The notes beneath the pieces were generated by a model that saw only the letters and a list, made by a program, of their open reading frames with translations, did not search any database and was not told the DNA's origin. A program made the position numbers and the translations under genes. 64,000 bases of DNA, taken from NCBI RefSeq assembly GCF_026898095.1, contig NZ_CP114015.1, positions 124,001-188,000 of the forward strand, in the 5' to 3' direction. Of this stretch, positions 63,410 to 64,000 are shown piece by piece. This DNA is from Arthrobacter sp. ATA002. GTDB taxonomy: Bacteria; Actinomycetota; Actinomycetes; Actinomycetales; Micrococcaceae. The number at the start of each line of letters is the position of its first letter. The stretch's first letter is position 1.

Positions 63410-63792
63410 CCGGCTCCGTCCTGATGCAGCTGGATGTAATTTCCGCAGCCGTCGTCGAACACAGCCTGGGTACCCATCGCGTCAATGGACGGCGGGCCGG
63501 TGAAGCGGACGCCCCGGGCCTCCAACCGCTCCATCTCCGCGGCCACATCCGGCACCCCGAAAACAATGGCCGGCATGCCCAGGTCATACAGGCCGCTGCG
63601 GTAGGCCCCCGCCACGGGATGGTCGCTGGGTTCCAGCAGCAGGCCGGGGCCATCGGGGATACCGGGCGCCTGCACGATAAAGAGGTTGTAGTCCGGCATC
63701 ACCATGAGCGGCTCAAACCCCAGGGTGCCCGTGTAAAACTCGAAGGCGGCGGCCGGATCAAGGACGTGGATGCTGCTCATCTTTACGCGCAT
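63406..63792 (-). CDS. VOC-superfamily (glyoxalase/bleomycin-resistance-like) protein
   Basis: The 128-residue protein has two beta-alpha-beta-beta modules typical of VOC metalloenzymes, seen as HVLDPAAAFEFYTGTLGFEPLM and FGVPDVAAEMERLEARGVRFTG followed by FDDGCGNYIQLHQ at the C-terminus, where a metal-binding acid or Gln lies. ATG 63792 (MRVKMSSIHV) is chosen because the upstream codons do not fit. Function could be a glyoxalase, a dioxygenase or a resistance protein; it cannot be set from sequence. Confidence 0.85.
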   Translation of the reverse strand: MRVKMSSIHVLDPAAAFEFYTGTLGFEPLMVMPDYNLFIVQAPGIPDGPGLLLEPSDHPVAGAYRSGLYDLGMPAIVFGVPDVAAEMERLEARGVRFTGPPSIDAMGTQAVFDDGCGNYIQLHQDGAG

Positions 63793-63868
63793 GGGCGACA
63801 CGCTACCCCGTCCGGCAGCGGATGGCCCCGGGCTGCCGAAAAACAACTTGGTCGGCTGACTCTAACAG

Positions 63869-64000
63869 CTAGCGGCCTCCACGCGGTTTGCCGCCCTTGC
63901 GGCTGCCCCCGGATTTACCGCCGGCGCCTTTGCCGCCGGTGTTCCGTTTGCCGCCTGACCGGCCGCCCGGCTTCGTTCCTGCCTGCTCCGCGCTTCTGCT
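63869..64000 (-). CDS. C-terminal fragment, probable DEAD-box RNA helicase
   Basis: The window ends inside this gene. The visible tail is extremely Gly-, Lys-, Arg- and Ser-rich (GGKRNTGGKGAGGKSGG, ending SRKGGKPRGGR and a stop at 63869). Such RGG/GGK-like basic tails are typical of the C-terminus of DEAD-box RNA helicases in Arthrobacter and relatives. The helicase motifs are outside the window, so the assignment rests on the tail alone and another RNA-binding protein is possible. Confidence 0.5.
   Translation of the reverse strand, partial: SRSAEQAGTKPGGRSGGKRNTGGKGAGGKSGGSRKGGKPRGGR

Noticed and set aside
1-64000. tRNA or rRNA genes
   Set aside because: I saw no cloverleaf-like GC-rich cluster ending in a CCA-type acceptor or rRNA landmark on either strand; a tRNA scan would be needed to exclude an isolated tRNA.

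Overview
The window is chromosomal DNA from a high-GC actinobacterium, most likely Arthrobacter or a close Micrococcaceae relative. The evidence is the strong G/C bias at third codon positions, the order ppa < > dacB - DUF2342 metalloprotease - tilS - hpt - ftsH, a Mycobacterium-type LigD (polymerase-phosphoesterase-ligase), and many ATGA/GTGA start-stop overlaps. I see no rRNA, tRNA, phage, insertion sequence or CRISPR array. About 62 protein genes are recognisable, mostly housekeeping and central metabolism with some accessory lipid, stress and repair genes.

Layout. 1-5.6 kb: the hpt/tilS/dacB block running left towards ftsH, with inorganic pyrophosphatase leaving in the other direction. 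5.9-12.8 kb: an HTH protein, a HAD phosphatase, serS, a lipid kinase, topoisomerase IB, and prephenate dehydratase with a rhodanese. 13-23 kb: amidase, peptide transporter, phosphoglucomutase, an aldehyde dehydrogenase/SDR pair, an NCS2 permease and glycerate kinase. 23-29 kb: glycerophosphodiesterase, then a tightly coupled membrane-lipid operon (MprF-like aminoacyl-lipid synthase, membrane-anchored esterase, PAP2 phosphatase). 29-37 kb: sugar kinase, a stand-alone RelA/SpoT synthetase, an AlkZ-like glycosylase, and a LacI regulator divergent from an SDR across two abutting perfect palindromes. 37-44 kb: phosphoketolase and LigD. 44-48.6 kb: thiM-thiE-thiD under a TPP riboswitch, a flavin reductase and SoxR. 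49-55 kb: Ku, and an operon of acyl-CoA-dehydrogenase-like protein, PIG-L deacetylase/NodS-like methyltransferase fusion and GT2 glycosyltransferase. 55-64 kb: stress-type genes (DUF4383, SDR, Rieske oxidoreductase, SRPBCC, Dps), the gluconate genes (gntR, gntK, gntP), a membrane hydrolase, a glyoxalase-like protein and the tail of what is probably an RNA helicase.

The most conspicuous property of this sequence is technical or evolutionary. Sixteen genes, including the essential serS, are each broken by one to three single-base deletions (19 in all, no insertions), nearly all restorable by adding one base to a G or C run. I read these as homopolymer sequencing errors. I annotate each such gene over its full restored extent, type it 'pseudogene' because the frame is broken as given, and say where the break lies.

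The most interesting biology is (i) the acyl-CoA dehydrogenase / deacetylase-methyltransferase / glycosyltransferase cluster, which resembles the enzyme set of lipochitooligosaccharide synthesis, (ii) the aminoacyl-lipid synthase/esterase/PAP2 operon, (iii) the palindromic LacI-type operator pair, (iv) dispersed intergenic repeats built on the core CGAGTGT, and (v) a set of gene-end hairpins that share the same outer arm ACGACGGCGG.
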